Shown here: positions 9,508 to 20,078 of the stretch, piece by piece
How positions within the stretch are numbered: position 1 is the stretch's first letter
Layout of the letters: every line of letters starts with the position of its first letter
NCBI GenBank assembly: GCA_963758025.1
Contig: CAVWUA010000028.1
Span: 25,533 to 89,532, forward strand
Source of the DNA: CAVWUA01 sp963758025
GTDB taxonomy: Bacteria > Planctomycetota > Planctomycetia > Isosphaerales > Isosphaeraceae
Reading direction: 5' to 3'
Length of the DNA stretch: 64,000 nt
Notes under the pieces: model-generated
What the model saw: only the letters and a program-made list of their open reading frames with translations
Database searches by the model: none
Told to the model about the DNA's origin: nothing
Position numbers and translations under genes: made by a program

Positions 9508-10888
9508 ATGAATCGTCGAAGCTTTCTTGCTTCACTCGCCGTCGCGAGTTTGCATGGGCGCCTGGTCGCCGCTTCACCTAAGGGACGCATTGATTTCGTC
9601 CGATCCGACACCGACCCACTGAAAAGGGTCCTGGTTCACGAACCTGGTCCGGAAACGCACAAGGTTTTGCTTCTGGGGGGTGGCGATCCCTTCGTTCCGC
9701 AAGACCTGATGGGCGAGGACGCCGCCGAACAGCATAAGGCGATGGTTGCTTTGCTCAGGAAGAGCGGGACGGAGGTGCTGGAGTTCCGGGACCTTCTGAA
9801 CGAAGCCATCGAAGAAGCTCGATCCGCCGGCGCCTTCGATGACTGGCTCGTCGAAATGGCACCTCATCTTCAGGAGCACCACGGCCGGATTGATGCTGAC
9901 ATTTTGCTCGGCGCCGACGATGATTTCGTCTATCACCGCGACCCGTTCAGCGGTCGGCTTCGTCCGCTGGCCGGGCCGTTGAAGTCTCTCCTCTATACCC
10001 GCGACCTCGCCGTCATGACCCCTCGCGGCGTGGTGTTCTCCTATTTCCCGAACAGCCCGAGGATGTTTGAGGGCACGTCTGACGCGTTTTCTGTTCCGCT
10101 GGTCGAAGATGCTCCGTGATTATCCCGTCGCGTTCGATGCTCAGCGGGAGAAGGTCGCGCTTCAGGGGGGCGACCTGATCGTTGCCGACGAACGGACAGT
10201 GTTCCTCGGTATCGGAAACCTTTCGGAGGAGGCAGCCGCTCGCAAGCTGGCCCGGGTGCTCGACATGGATGTCATCAGCGTGCAGATGCCCGCCAGTCAT
10301 TCCCGGCGCGGTGGAGGGTCGATCTGGAACCCCCTTCGAACGCAATTCCTCCACCTCGACACCATCTTCAGCCTCGTCGGTCCCCGCCACGCACTTGCCG
10401 TCCCCTACTTCCTGGAAATCTCCCATTCGGGGCACGATCCACTGTCGGAGTTGCTCGGGCAACTGGCCGAGGAGTCGGTCGAGCGGCGTGGCTACTATGA
10501 GTCGCTTTCCGAGCGGCTCGCGGCGGTCGGTTTCGTGAAGCGCTACCGGGCGAGGAGCGGGGACATCGACCCGACGGTGCGCGATGTGAAACTCGTCGAT
10601 TACGTCCGGTCGTTGGGGTATCGCGTCACTCATGTCGGCGGCAATCCCCCGAAGGACGAGAGCACGCAGCACGTCGTCGAGCGCGTGCTCCGAGAATTAC
10701 GGTTCCAGGGAGGCAACGTCGTGGCGATCAGGCCGGGAGAGGTGATCGCCTACGACGGAAATCGACACACGCTCGCGGCCCTTCAAGAGGACGGCATCGC
10801 CGTCTCGACCTTTCCTGGCTCCGAGCTTCTCCGCTGGCACGGCGGTCCGCACTGCCTGACCCTGCCGCTCGAACGGGGTCCTTCCTGA
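9508..10888 (+). CDS. Arginine deiminase with Tat-type signal peptide, frameshifted
   Basis: Hydrolyses arginine to citrulline and ammonia. Starting at the ATG 9508, MNRRSFLASLAVASLHG is a twin-arginine-like signal, unusual because most arginine deiminases are cytosolic. The first frame runs to about 10065 and contains DPLKRVLVHEPGPE and YTRDLAVMTPRGVV (guanidino-modifying superfamily). The second frame runs from about 10067 to 10888 and contains LQGGDLIV, HLDTIFSLVG, and the catalytic-cysteine region GGPHCLTLPLER at the C-terminus. An indel near 10065 splits an otherwise complete enzyme of about 460 aa. Core residues (GGD, HLD, Cys) are present. It stands alone, with no carbamate kinase or ornithine carbamoyltransferase beside it. 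Confidence 0.82.
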
Positions 10889-10897
10889 AGTCCATGC

Positions 10898-12933
10898 TCA
10901 ACGGCCGGTGCCGTCCCCGTTCTGGAGCAACGCGGACCATGCCTCCAGGCCCTCCAGTTCGGCCTTCGCCCGGTCGCTCGGCTCGACCAGACGAACCGGC
11001 CGGGGCGCGACGAGGGCGGCGATCGTCTGGATGTCGAACGACTCCAGCAGTCCGAAGCAGAACAGTTCGGGAGCGTCCTGAAACACCTTGCGATCCTCGA
11101 TGAGCTGCTTGAGACTGCCGAGCGGGTCGTGCAGTTCCACGCCCCCGATGTGCGCCGGCTCGAGCGCCGCGGCCGTCAGAGCGATCGTGCTCGTTCGAGG
11201 CCCGACCGCCACCACCTCGGGGGCCTGACCATGTTGGGACTCGACCCATCGAGCGACCGACATCAGTTGTCCCGCCTGAATACCCAGCGGACGTTCCCCG
11301 ACAGCCCCGACCAGCAGAGCGAAGAGATAAGCTCGCTCCTTGACCTCGGCCTCGCCGAAGTAGAACGGGTCGATGGCCACGACCCGATGTCCCTGATCGA
11401 GCAGGTCCTTCGCCGTTCCTTCCAGGCTCTTGCGACCCTCGTCCGCCAGCAGGAGGGTCGTCTTTTTCGGTTCGCCCCGCGACAGCTCGACGGCGGGGAC
11501 GGTCCAGGTATCACCGACATGAAGTTTCCAGAAGCTTGCCGTCAGGCCGTCCCGTTCCTCCTCACCGATCTTCTCGGCCCGGATCTCCCCCTCAACCGGA
11601 TGCACGATCTTTCGAAGTTCGTCCCGCTTCCGACGCTGCCACGATCGGGCGGCCTCCTGGCTCTCGGGCAACGCGGCATCGCGGGGCAGGGGGCGCTCAG
11701 GGCCATTGCCAGGTCATGGATGTCGGTGTTGTCCTCCGGTAACTCCACCGCCAGTTCCTCGGCGGATTTGACCTCGGATTCCGACGGAATCTCCGGCTTT
11801 TCGAAGCGGACGTGCGCGTCCGACCAGTGATCCTCCATCATGCTGTAGAGGGCCTGGCGGTTGTCGGACTGGTAATTGTGCGTGCCGGGGTCGTCGTTGA
11901 TGTGCCAGCGGAGGTTTTGCGGTTCGCCAAACAAGGTGAAGACCGGCCGCGCTGCGTCGAGCAACGGCGGCAGGGCGTGACCGGCGGCGAAGCAGCAATT
12001 GTCCCGCGCATTGAAGGTCAAGAGCGTCGGCCGGGGGGCCATCATCGCCGTCAAATGGGTGTAATCGACGACAGTAGCCAGGTCACACGGTGTCTGTTCC
12101 GAATCCCCCAGATCCGACAGATAGCGTGCGCGGGTCCGGAAACTGGAATAACCCGCGACCGGGTCGGTGAAGGTCACGCGCGTATCCAGCGGACTGATGA
12201 AGATCGTCTGCCAGCCGCCCCCGGAAAGCCCGGTCACCCCCACCCGGTTTGGGTCGGCGTTTTCGTGCGCGAGCAGGATGTCGAGTCCTTTTTGGAGGTA
12301 GAGATAATGCGTGGCGATGCCGCCCGTCCCGCAGAGGTCGATGGCGTTGATGAGGCCGTGGCTGAATCCCGGCGTGGCGAGTTGACCCATGCCGAACCAC
12401 TCGACATTCAGCGCGATCATGCCGCGCTTGGCCTGGTTAATACACCGGATCTGCTTGTAGTCCGCCGCCTTCCCCTTGCTGTCGTGCCCGTTGACGTTGA
12501 GCACGACGGGGACCTTACCGTGTAAATCAGTCGGCTCGTAGAGCAGGGCGGGAATCCAGACCCCAGGCAAGGCCTCGTACCGAAGTTTCTTGATCCGGTA
12601 GCCCGGCCCTCCCTCAATCGTCTCCTGCCAGACGACGCGCGTTCCGGCATTGCGCCAGCGGTCAGCCTCGCCACGGAAGATGACGCGTTCGTGGACGTTC
12701 TGACGCAGCCGCTGGGCCATGTCCGTCCACTCGTCGGCGGTCTTGACCTCGGGCATGGGAGGGATGCGGTCCTCGGTGAAATTCTGCACCTCGGACATCG
12801 TCTGCCCGGAGCTGATGATCTCGTGACCGAGCGCCGCGGCGACAGGGTTTTTCGGCTCGTCCTCAGCCCGCGCCGGGACGAGGCCGGAGCCAACCAGAAC
12901 AGCCAACAGCAACGCCAGACGCAATCGAGTCAT
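10898..12933 (-). CDS. Large secreted alpha/beta hydrolase (acetyl xylan esterase-like), frameshifted
   Basis: The start at 12933 has a good ribosome-binding site (GGAGG, 7 nt upstream) and a signal peptide (MTRLRLALLLAVLVGSGLVPARA). The N-terminal two thirds is an alpha/beta hydrolase: VVLNVNGHDSKGK near the oxyanion strand, nucleophile elbow GLSGGGW, and late acid/His region (INDDPGTHNYQ). Near 11690 the frame shifts and a second section follows (QRRKRDELRKIVHP, TTLLLADEGRK, VVAIDPFYFGEA, VAPRPVRLV) that looks like a second alpha/beta-hydrolase-like domain, apparently without the GxSxG elbow. Total about 675 aa. Large secreted esterase-like proteins of this kind are common in planctomycetes; substrate is unknown but polysaccharide ester removal is plausible, and xylose isomerase is divergent next door. 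Confidence 0.72.
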
Positions 12934-13046
12934 GAGTGTGCCTCCAGGAGGGACCGGCGCAAGGTGGACCTTTCGAGAATTCGTTCGCCATTAGACCGTC
13001 CCGAAGGATGACGAGCAATGAGGCGGTCGGGGAACCGTCGTGGGGG

Positions 13047-13075
13047 TTGTTCCCGACCGGGCCGGATCTTACACT
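13047..13075 (+). promoter_or_regulatory. Putative promoter of xylA
   Basis: TTGTTC (13047-13052) and TACACT (13070-13075) with 17-bp spacing, about 50 bp before the xylA start codon. It fits a weak sigma70 promoter. Confidence 0.4.
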
Positions 13076-13127
13076 GTCACTCTGTCAAGTCGTGCGTTTT
13101 CCTTCCCGAAAGACACGAGATCTTCCG

Positions 13128-14441
13128 ATGGCCGAAGCGTTCCCGGACGTGCCAAAGATTCCGTACGGCGGGCCCAAGTCGAAGAATCCGCTGGAATTCA
13201 AGCATTACAACCCTGACGAAAAGGTCGGCGGGAAGACGATGAAGGACCACCTTCGGTTCTCCGTCGTATACTGGCACACGTTCGTCAACCCACTGGCGGA
13301 CCCGTTCGGTCCCGGCACCGCGCTCCGTCCCTGGGACGATGGCTCGAACTCGGTGGCGAACGCGCAGAAGCGAGTCAAGGCGGCCTTTGAGTTCATTGAG
13401 AAGCTCAGCGCCCCCTATTACGCCTTCCACGACCGCGACGTGGCGCCCGAGGGGGCGACCCTCAAGGAGAGCCATGCCAACCTCGACGCCGTCGCCAAGG
13501 TTCTGAAGGAGGAGCAAGAGCGTACCGGCATCAAGCTCCTCTGGGGCACCGCGAACCTCTTCAGCAACCGCCGTTACATGCACGGCGCGGCCACCAGCCC
13601 GAACGTGAACGTCTTCGCCCACGCCGCCGCGCAGGTGAAGAAGGCGATGGAGGTCACGCTGGAACTGGGGGGTGAAGGATACACCTTCTGGGGCGGCCGT
13701 GAAGGGTACATGACCCTGCTCAACACGAACCTCAAGCGGGAACTGGACCACCTTGGCCGCTTCCTGAACATGGCGGTCGAGCACAAGAAGGCGATCGGCT
13801 TCCAGGGGCCATTTTACATCGAGCCCAAGCCGAAGGAACCGACGAAGCACCAGTACGACTCCGATGCCGCCGCCTGCCTGAATTTCCTCCGGCAGTACGA
13901 CCTCCTCGACCACTTCAAGCTGAACCTGGAAACGAACCACGCGACCCTGGCCGGTCACGAGATGGCACACGAGATGGACGTGGCCGCCGCGGCCGGTGCG
14001 CTCGGTTCCATCGACGCGAATACGGGGGATTATCTCCTGGGCTGGGATACCGACCAGTTCCCGACCGACATCTACCTGACGACGCGCTGCATGCTCGCCA
14101 TCCTGAACATGGGGGGCTTCACGACCGGCGGGGTGAACTTCGACGCCAAGGTGCGCCGGGAAAGTTTCGAGCCGATCGACCTGTTCTACGCCCACATCGG
14201 CGGCATGGACGCCTTCGCCCGAGGTCTCAAGATCGCCCACGCCATCCGCGAGGATGGCCGTCTGGCGAACTTCGTCAAGGAGCGTTACGCGAGCTGGGAC
14301 AGCGACCTTGGCCGGAAGATCGAGGCGGGCCAGGTTAGCTTCAAGGATCTGGAGACGGTCGCTCTCGAACGCGGCGACGTGAAGGAGATCGCCAGCGGTC
14401 GGCAGGAGATGCTGGAGAACCTGTTCAACGAGTTCTTCTGA
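13128..14441 (+). CDS. xylA: Xylose isomerase
   Basis: Cytosolic metal-dependent aldose-ketose isomerase converting D-xylose to D-xylulose. The protein starts at ATG 13128 (MAEAFPDVPKIPYGGPKSK) and is 437 aa, typical of class II XylA. Visible motifs: WHTF with the catalytic His region, FHDRDVAPEG, TANLFSNRRYMHG, EGYTFWGGREGY, metal-ligand Glu in YIEPKPKEPTKHQYD, NLETNHATLAGH and the DTDQFP metal loop. The gene is intact and followed at once by an intrinsic terminator, so it is likely monocistronic. An in-frame extension upstream to 12936 lacks homology. No xylulokinase is nearby. Confidence 0.97.
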   Translation: MAEAFPDVPKIPYGGPKSKNPLEFKHYNPDEKVGGKTMKDHLRFSVVYWHTFVNPLADPFGPGTALRPWDDGSNSVANAQKRVKAAFEFIEKLSAPYYAFHDRDVAPEGATLKESHANLDAVAKVLKEEQERTGIKLLWGTANLFSNRRYMHGAATSPNVNVFAHAAAQVKKAMEVTLELGGEGYTFWGGREGYMTLLNTNLKRELDHLGRFLNMAVEHKKAIGFQGPFYIEPKPKEPTKHQYDSDAAACLNFLRQYDLLDHFKLNLETNHATLAGHEMAHEMDVAAAAGALGSIDANTGDYLLGWDTDQFPTDIYLTTRCMLAILNMGGFTTGGVNFDAKVRRESFEPIDLFYAHIGGMDAFARGLKIAHAIREDGRLANFVKERYASWDSDLGRKIEAGQVSFKDLETVALERGDVKEIASGRQEMLENLFNEFF

Positions 14442-14461
14442 GGTCGCGTGCTCTCGAGTCT

Positions 14462-14498
14462 GGGTCTGGCGGGCAAAACGTACCGCCAGGCCCTTTTT
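14462..14498 (+). terminator. Rho-independent terminator after xylA
   Basis: An 11-bp stem (14462-14472 with 14483-14493, one G-T pair), 10-nt loop and TTTTT at 14494-14498, located 20 bp after the xylA stop. Confidence 0.9.
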
Positions 14499-14527
14499 CC
14501 ATTTCGGATCGTCAACAAAGGCAACGC

Positions 14528-15602
14528 ATGTCCTGGTCCTGGAAAATCGCCCGGGTCGCCGGCATCCCGATCTATATCCACTGGACGTTCCTGATCCTGA
14601 TCGCCTGGCTCGTGTACGGCCACTGGTCGCAGGGGCACGACCTGGCGACGACAGTCGAAGGGGTCGGGTTCGTTCTGTCGATCTTCGGGTGCGTCGTCCT
14701 GCACGAGCTGGGGCATGCCTTGACGGCCCGGCAGTTCGGGGTGACGACGTCGGACATCACCTTGCTGCCGATCGGCGGCGTCGCGCGGCTCCAGCGCATC
14801 CCGGAACATCCGTCCCAGGAGCTTCTGGTTGCCCTGGCCGGACCGGCGGTGAACGTGGTGATCGCCGGGACGCTCTACCTGGCGGGGGTCCGGCTGAATG
14901 TCGATGCGAATCAGGCGGACGTCCTGCTCCGGGCGGGGTTCTGGCCGAAGTTGATGTTGGTCAATATCTTCCTGGTGCTGTTCAACCTGCTCCCGGCCTT
15001 CCCGATGGACGGCGGGCGCGTGTTGCGGGCCTTGCTGGCAATGCGGCTGGAATATAGCCGCGCGACGCGGATCGCGGCATCGGTCGGGCAGATGATGGCG
15101 ATCCTGTTCTTCTTCCTGGGGCTGCCCCCTGGCAATCCCTTCTTGATGCTGATCGCCGTCTTCGTCTGGATCGGCGCGGAGGCCGAGGCGCGGCAAGTCG
15201 ACCGAGCGCATGATCCTGAAGGATGTGCCGATCCGCGAGGCGATGCTGACCGAGTACCACACGCTCACCCCCGACGATACGCTGGGACATGCCGTGGACC
15301 TGCTTCTGGCGGGTTCGCAGCAGGATTTTCCCGTGCTGGTTGATGGGAGGCACGACGGCGTGTTGACCCGCGCGGCGCTCCTGTCGGGGCTGGCGAACGG
15401 CGGGCGCGAGGCGAAGGTCGGGCAGGCGCCCCTCGTGGAGCTTCCCACCGGCGATATCGACGAACTCCTGGTGCCCGCCCTGGGACGGCTCCGCGAGCAA
15501 GGATTGCCCTGCCTGCACGTTCTGGAAGCACGGGGAGCCGGTCGGCTTGCTCAACCTGGAGAATATTGGCGAGTACCTCATGGTCCGCGCCGCTCTGGCT
15601 GA
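14528..15602 (+). CDS. Site-2 protease (M50) with CBS domains, frameshifted
   Basis: Intramembrane zinc metalloprotease of the SpoIVFB-like M50 group with a cytosolic CBS pair. Multiple TM helices carry the HExxH motif (VLHELGHALTA, about residues 58-68) and the second metal motif NLLPAFPMDGGR. After about 15205 the frame shifts and a CBS pair follows (LKDVPIREAMLTEY, DFPVLVDGRHDGVLTR), and a second shift near 15535 gives GLLNLENIGEYLMVRAAL at the end. Order and content match a full-length S2P-CBS protein of about 358 aa. The exact stop is uncertain: TGA at 15600-15602 in one frame, or 15738 in another. It is convergent with the pseudokinase gene and overlaps its end. Confidence 0.8.
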
Positions 15603-18011
15603 GGCAAACTCAGTCGCGGACGTGACGAGAGCAGGAACCCGACCGCAGCCAGACCGCATCCGACGATCATGCTCAGGCTTTCGGGCTCGAATGGACCGAC
15701 AGCGGGCAGGCCCACCTGTGCCCCGGCCGACGCGATGATCGCACCCAGCACGGCGAATGGCGGAAAGAACCCTCCCCGGAAGAGGGCCGAGACGAGCAGG
15801 ATCAGGCCGGCGAGTCCCGCGTCAAAACCCCCGAGTAGCTCCGCCAGCGGAGTCGGAAGCATCGGCACATCCAGGGGTTGCGTCGGCTTGGTGACTTCGA
15901 CCGTCAGATCTCGCATCGTCTTGAGGTGTTCCACGTCACCTGTCTCGACCACCTTGCTGGCTGCTTCGTGAATGGCCCGACCGGGGATCAACGCATTCTG
16001 CGACATCCACGTCAAGCAGCCGATCACGAGCAACGCCCCGGCGAAGAACCGCACCCGAGGGCCGAGGATCAGACCGACCAGACGCATGATGTTGACCTTC
16101 CAGTCGAATCGGCTCCGCTCTTGCTCGACGAGCACTTCTTCCGGGCGGTTGGCCGCCTCGGCCAGGGCACGCGAGAGGGACGGCCCCGGGCTGGGCACGC
16201 CGTTCGGTGAAACGGCGGTCGGTCCCAGGTCGCGGAGGACGCCCACCATCGCGGGTACCGCCCGCCACGACCGGCGGCGGGCGGTCAGCAGATAGACCCC
16301 GCGCGCCTGGAGGTGCTCCTCCATAATGGGCTGGAGAAACGCCGATAATCGGGTCCGTTCGCGCGATTGAAGGCGGACATCGAGCCAGTCGGCGATCGGA
16401 TCGCGCCAAAGACCGGAACGCGGACGTGGTTGTCCGCCGATCTGTCGCCAGTGGCGGCGAGCGTCGCGCAAGGCGTCGTAGCCGAAAAGATCCTCGTAGA
16501 ACGGTTCCCAGCGGTCTCCCGCGTAACGGCAGACGAATCGCCGCAGGGTATCCTCGGAATGCCCCTGCCGTCGCAGGCTCGCCAGGAGCGGTTCCACCGC
16601 GTCCAGGGCTGGCAGCCGTTCAGTTGCGAGCCGACGATCCAGCCCCAGGTGAACAGCCAGCGCAAAAAAGAACGCCGCGATACTGAAAAAAAGCCAGACC
16701 CAGAAGAGGCCGAGCACCTTCAAGGCCACGATGCCGAGCGCCAGCGCGGCGAGCCAGGTGAGTCGATCCCCCATCGTCCCGCCGAGGACCCACGAACGGG
16801 CTCGATCAAACAGCGGCGAACCTTGTGTCAGTCCGACGATCAGAAAGTACGCCAGGGCCGACAGCAACCCGAGGCCGAGAAATCCGCCGACCAACCGGGG
16901 CCAGCCCGCCAGCAGACTGACCAGGATCAGGAACCCGACCACGCCCGAGAAGCCGAGCAGCGCCAGCGATCGACGCCGGGCGGTGGGGGCATTCTCATAC
17001 AACTCGGCCCCATTTTCGATGACCGTGATCTGTTCCGGCGTCGGTGTGAATCGGCCCTCGCCGACGCCGAGCGCGTTTTCCAGGGCCGCGACCACGTCCC
17101 GCATGGTCGCGAATCGGTCGCCGGACTCTCCACCGATCATACTTCGCAAGACCTCGCCCAGCGCGGCGGTCGTCTTCACTCTTCCTGGGTCGGAGGCTCC
17201 GGCGCTCGAGCAGATGATGAAAGACCAGACCGAGCGCTTCGACCTGATCCCGGGCCTCCATGGCTGGGGTCCGTCCGCCGGGGTCGTTCTCGTCCCCCTG
17301 GGAGTTCGCTCCGCGAGGTTTGGAGGGAGGCGCTGACCGGATTTCCTCTCGGTCGAGATCATGAGCCAGTTCGGGCGTGAGCCACAGACCGAGGCCCGAT
17401 ACGCGGACGAGCCCGAGACGGTCCACATCCAGACAGTCGGGCCGGAGGTCGTGATGAAAGACGCCCCTTGATTCCGCGAAGGCCAGCCCCCGCGCCGCCT
17501 GAAGCACGACCGAGGCCGCATTATTTGGCGTCAACGGCACGTGCACCTGGGCCGCGTCCGCCGTGGCGAAAATCGTGCCTCCCCCCGCGCCGACGGCTTG
17601 AACTCGATCGAGGTTCGGATGCACGATCCGTGAAGCCGCCAGTGCATCCCGGACGAACCAGCCAACGAAGACCGCGTCTTTCCACGCTCGAGCGGAGAGA
17701 CATTTCAGGGTGACCAGCCGACCGCGGAGGAGATCCCGGGCACGGAAGACGGACCCGGTATAGGGCCGGGCCAGTGTGTCGATGATCCGATATCCGCTGA
17801 ACCATCGAGGAGTTCGCCCCTCCTCCGCGCTCTCCACCAACGATTCTCTCCGCGACGGTTGAAGCCCCGCGACAAACGGGGCACGGTCCGTCTCCGTCGG
17901 GATCGCCACCTCCAGCGCCTTTCCGCAACCGGGACACGAGATCGTGTATCGTCCCGCGGCCGTCTCGTTCAGGTCCAGCCGGGTTCGACAGTACGGACAG
18001 AGAACCCCCAC
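15578..18011 (-). CDS. Zinc-ribbon, pseudokinase-like, multi-TM protein, frameshifted
   Basis: The start at 18011 gives a zinc ribbon (CPYCRTRLDL ... CPGCGKAL), then a protein-kinase-like fold: a degenerate glycine loop (DTLARPYTGSVFRAR), the VAIK-like lysine (LVTLKCLS), an HRD-like HHDLRPDCLDVD where the usual Asn is Cys, and VRVSGLGLW where DFG is expected. Loss of DFG and of the Asn argues for a pseudokinase. A shift near 17230 leads into a C-terminal half with several TM helices (LLGFSGVVGFLILVSLLAG, LALGIVALKVLGLFWVWLFF), a soluble segment and three more TMs ending LSMIVGCGLAAVGFLLSS. Total about 810 aa. Ser/Thr-kinase-like proteins are abundant in planctomycetes, and type II secretion system F-like parts are possible for the soluble helical segment; that is not established. 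It may share a transcript with the PfpI gene 65 bp upstream. Confidence 0.65.
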
Positions 18012-18076
18012 GATCTTCGCTCCCTTCGCAAAATCGTGTAATTATGTATTGAGTGGTTGGTGGCGATGCCACTCGT

Positions 18077-18607
18077 CTAGGACGATTCACCCAGCGCCTC
18101 GAAGATCCCCTTCATGAAGGCGGGGAGGTCGTCGGGGGTCCGGCTGGTGACGAGGTTGCCGTCGCGGATGCAGGGGCCGTCTTGCCAGATCCCACCGGCG
18201 TTCTCGATGTCGTCGCGGATCGAATGGAAGCCCGTGACCTTGCGTCCCTGGAGGCACTTGGCCGAGCAGAGCATCCAGCCACCGTGACAGATCGCCGCGA
18301 GAATCTTGTTCTGCTTCGCGGCCTGGGTGACCAGCTCGATCATCGCCTTGTGCCGGCGCATGTGGTCGGGGGAGTAGCCGCCCGGAATGATGAATGCGTC
18401 GAACTGGTCGGCCTTGACATCCGCGGCCGAGACGTCGGCCCGGGCCGGGTAGTCGTGCTTCGAGAGGTACGTCTCGCCGGCCTTCGGTCCGACGATCTTC
18501 ACGTCGCAGCCCGCTTCCCGCAGGCGAAGGACGGGGTACCAGAGTTCCAGGTCCTCGTAAAACTTCTCGACGAGGACGGCGATTCGCTTGCCCTGGATGT
18601 TGGCCAT
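18077..18607 (-). CDS. DJ-1/PfpI family protein
   Basis: Type-1 glutamine-amidotransferase-like fold of the PfpI subgroup; members act as proteases, deglycases or stress proteins, and activity cannot be assigned. ATG at 18607 with GAGG upstream. The catalytic Cys is in AAICHGGWML, following FIIPGGYSPDHMR, and the early acidic residue lies in VLVEKFYEDLELWYP. Length 176 aa is typical. Intact. It sits between the epimerase upstream and the pseudokinase downstream, all on the minus strand. Confidence 0.9.
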   Translation of the reverse strand: MANIQGKRIAVLVEKFYEDLELWYPVLRLREAGCDVKIVGPKAGETYLSKHDYPARADVSAADVKADQFDAFIIPGGYSPDHMRRHKAMIELVTQAAKQNKILAAICHGGWMLCSAKCLQGRKVTGFHSIRDDIENAGGIWQDGPCIRDGNLVTSRTPDDLPAFMKGIFEALGESS

Positions 18608-18751
18608 GTTGAAACCTCGGTTCGGGGAGGACGTTTCGTCCAGGGTGGAGAAAGGACGGCGGACACCGGCGACAGTCCCCTCGTACGGAACGGGATCGCC
18701 GGTGCCCTCGCGTTCGTTTCCATTAGATCGGAAACGCTCCCCTCCGACAAC

Positions 18752-19783
18752 TCACCCGGCCGCCGCCACTTCCGGCTCGGGGTGCTCGCTCCGGGTCAGG
18801 TCCGCCACCGCGTTGGAGAGTCCCTCCTCGGTGGTGAACGGCGGCTCGTAGCCGAGGACCCGACGGGCCTTCTCGATCGAGAAGTCGAGATTCAGGCCGA
18901 GGAACTTGTACCGGGCCTTGTTGATGAGCGGCGGCTCGGTCGCCCCCTTCCGCTTGGCCCGGCGTTCCATGAGAGTCGCGAGCATCCGGGCCAGCCAGAG
19001 TGGAATCCGGCGCGTGGGGGGCTTCAGGCCCGCCAGTTCGGCCACCTTGCCCACGAACTGCCGCTTGCTCACCCGCTGGCCATCGGTCACGTTGAAGACC
19101 TCACCGACCGCCTTCGGATTCTCGGCCGCCAGGAAGATGGCGTGGACCAGGTTCTTCACGTAGATGCAATTCAACGCCTGTTCGCCCGAGCCGAAGTAGG
19201 CGAAGACCCCGCTCCGAAGCCGCGTCAAGAGCTTGGGCAGGACCGTGCGGTCGCGCTCGCCGTAGATGAACCCCGGACGGAGGATCGCGACCGGCAGCCC
19301 TCGCGTGCGGAAATATTCCAGGGCCAGGGCTTCCGCCTCGGTCTTCGAGCGGGTATAGGCGTCGAGAGAGTCAGTGGCCGGCGGGGTTGTCTCGTCCGTA
19401 CCGACGTGATCGCGTCCTTCATAGACGCCCAGCGAGCTGACGTGCACGAACCGTTCCACCCTGGCGTCCGTCGCGGCATCAAGCAGCAGCCGCAAGGCAT
19501 CGACATTCAGACGGCGAAATTCTTCCAGCGTTCCCCAGTCCCCCACCTTCGCCGCGCAGTTGAAGACCCAGTCGGCCCCTTCGACACCTTTGCGCAGGGC
19601 CTCAACGTCCTCCAGGTCTCCGACGATTTTCTCGACGCCCCAGGCATCCAGCCACCGCGTGTCGCTCGTTGAGCGGACCAGGGCCCGGACGCGATGACCG
19701 CGGGCGATCGCTTGCTCGACCGCGTGACTGCCGACCAGTCCGGTGCCGCCGGTGATGAAGATGGTCTTGGGGTTCTCGTTCAT
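18752..19783 (-). CDS. NAD-dependent epimerase/dehydratase (3-beta-HSD-like extended SDR)
   Basis: Extended short-chain dehydrogenase. The start at 19783 has GGAAAGGA upstream. Motifs: TGGTGLVGSH (nucleotide-binding, residues about 11-20), NCAAKVGDW, VHVSSLGVYEG, catalytic YTRSK, and ILRPGFIYGERD. Length 343 aa is usual. The sequence resembles the sterol/3-beta-hydroxysteroid dehydrogenase-like clade that includes dihydroflavonol reductase-type proteins; substrate unknown. Intact. A longer in-frame start at 20032 is rejected because homology and the ribosome-binding site begin at 19783. Confidence 0.88.
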   Translation of the reverse strand: MNENPKTIFITGGTGLVGSHAVEQAIARGHRVRALVRSTSDTRWLDAWGVEKIVGDLEDVEALRKGVEGADWVFNCAAKVGDWGTLEEFRRLNVDALRLLLDAATDARVERFVHVSSLGVYEGRDHVGTDETTPPATDSLDAYTRSKTEAEALALEYFRTRGLPVAILRPGFIYGERDRTVLPKLLTRLRSGVFAYFGSGEQALNCIYVKNLVHAIFLAAENPKAVGEVFNVTDGQRVSKRQFVGKVAELAGLKPPTRRIPLWLARMLATLMERRAKRKGATEPPLINKARYKFLGLNLDFSIEKARRVLGYEPPFTTEEGLSNAVADLTRSEHPEPEVAAAG

Positions 19784-20078
19784 GATGTCCTTTCCGTTCC
19801 GGCCCTCGCCGGTAAGTGCTCGACCGGCATGATACTTCCGGTCAACACTACCCGACGATCCCGCAAGGTCAAGTGGACCAGCAAAGGCATCTGATTTTGG
19901 CCGATTCGGTCTGGCTTTGGTGCCTTGGCCCGGTGTACGCTGGATGGTCTGTCCGGTGTGTCGCGAAACCTTGCCGGACGACGCCCCTTTTGTGGATGGA
20001 TGAGCGCGGAGCGCCCGGGACCGCCGGTCCAACTCCCTCGTCTCGTATCGTGCCGTTTGAGACGGGATAGCACATACA

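Noticed and set aside
18053..19672. A 539-codon plus-strand open frame opposite the epimerase and PfpI genes
   Set aside because: It is antisense to two genes with clear family motifs, has no family text of its own, and is explained by high GC at third positions removing stops on the other strand.
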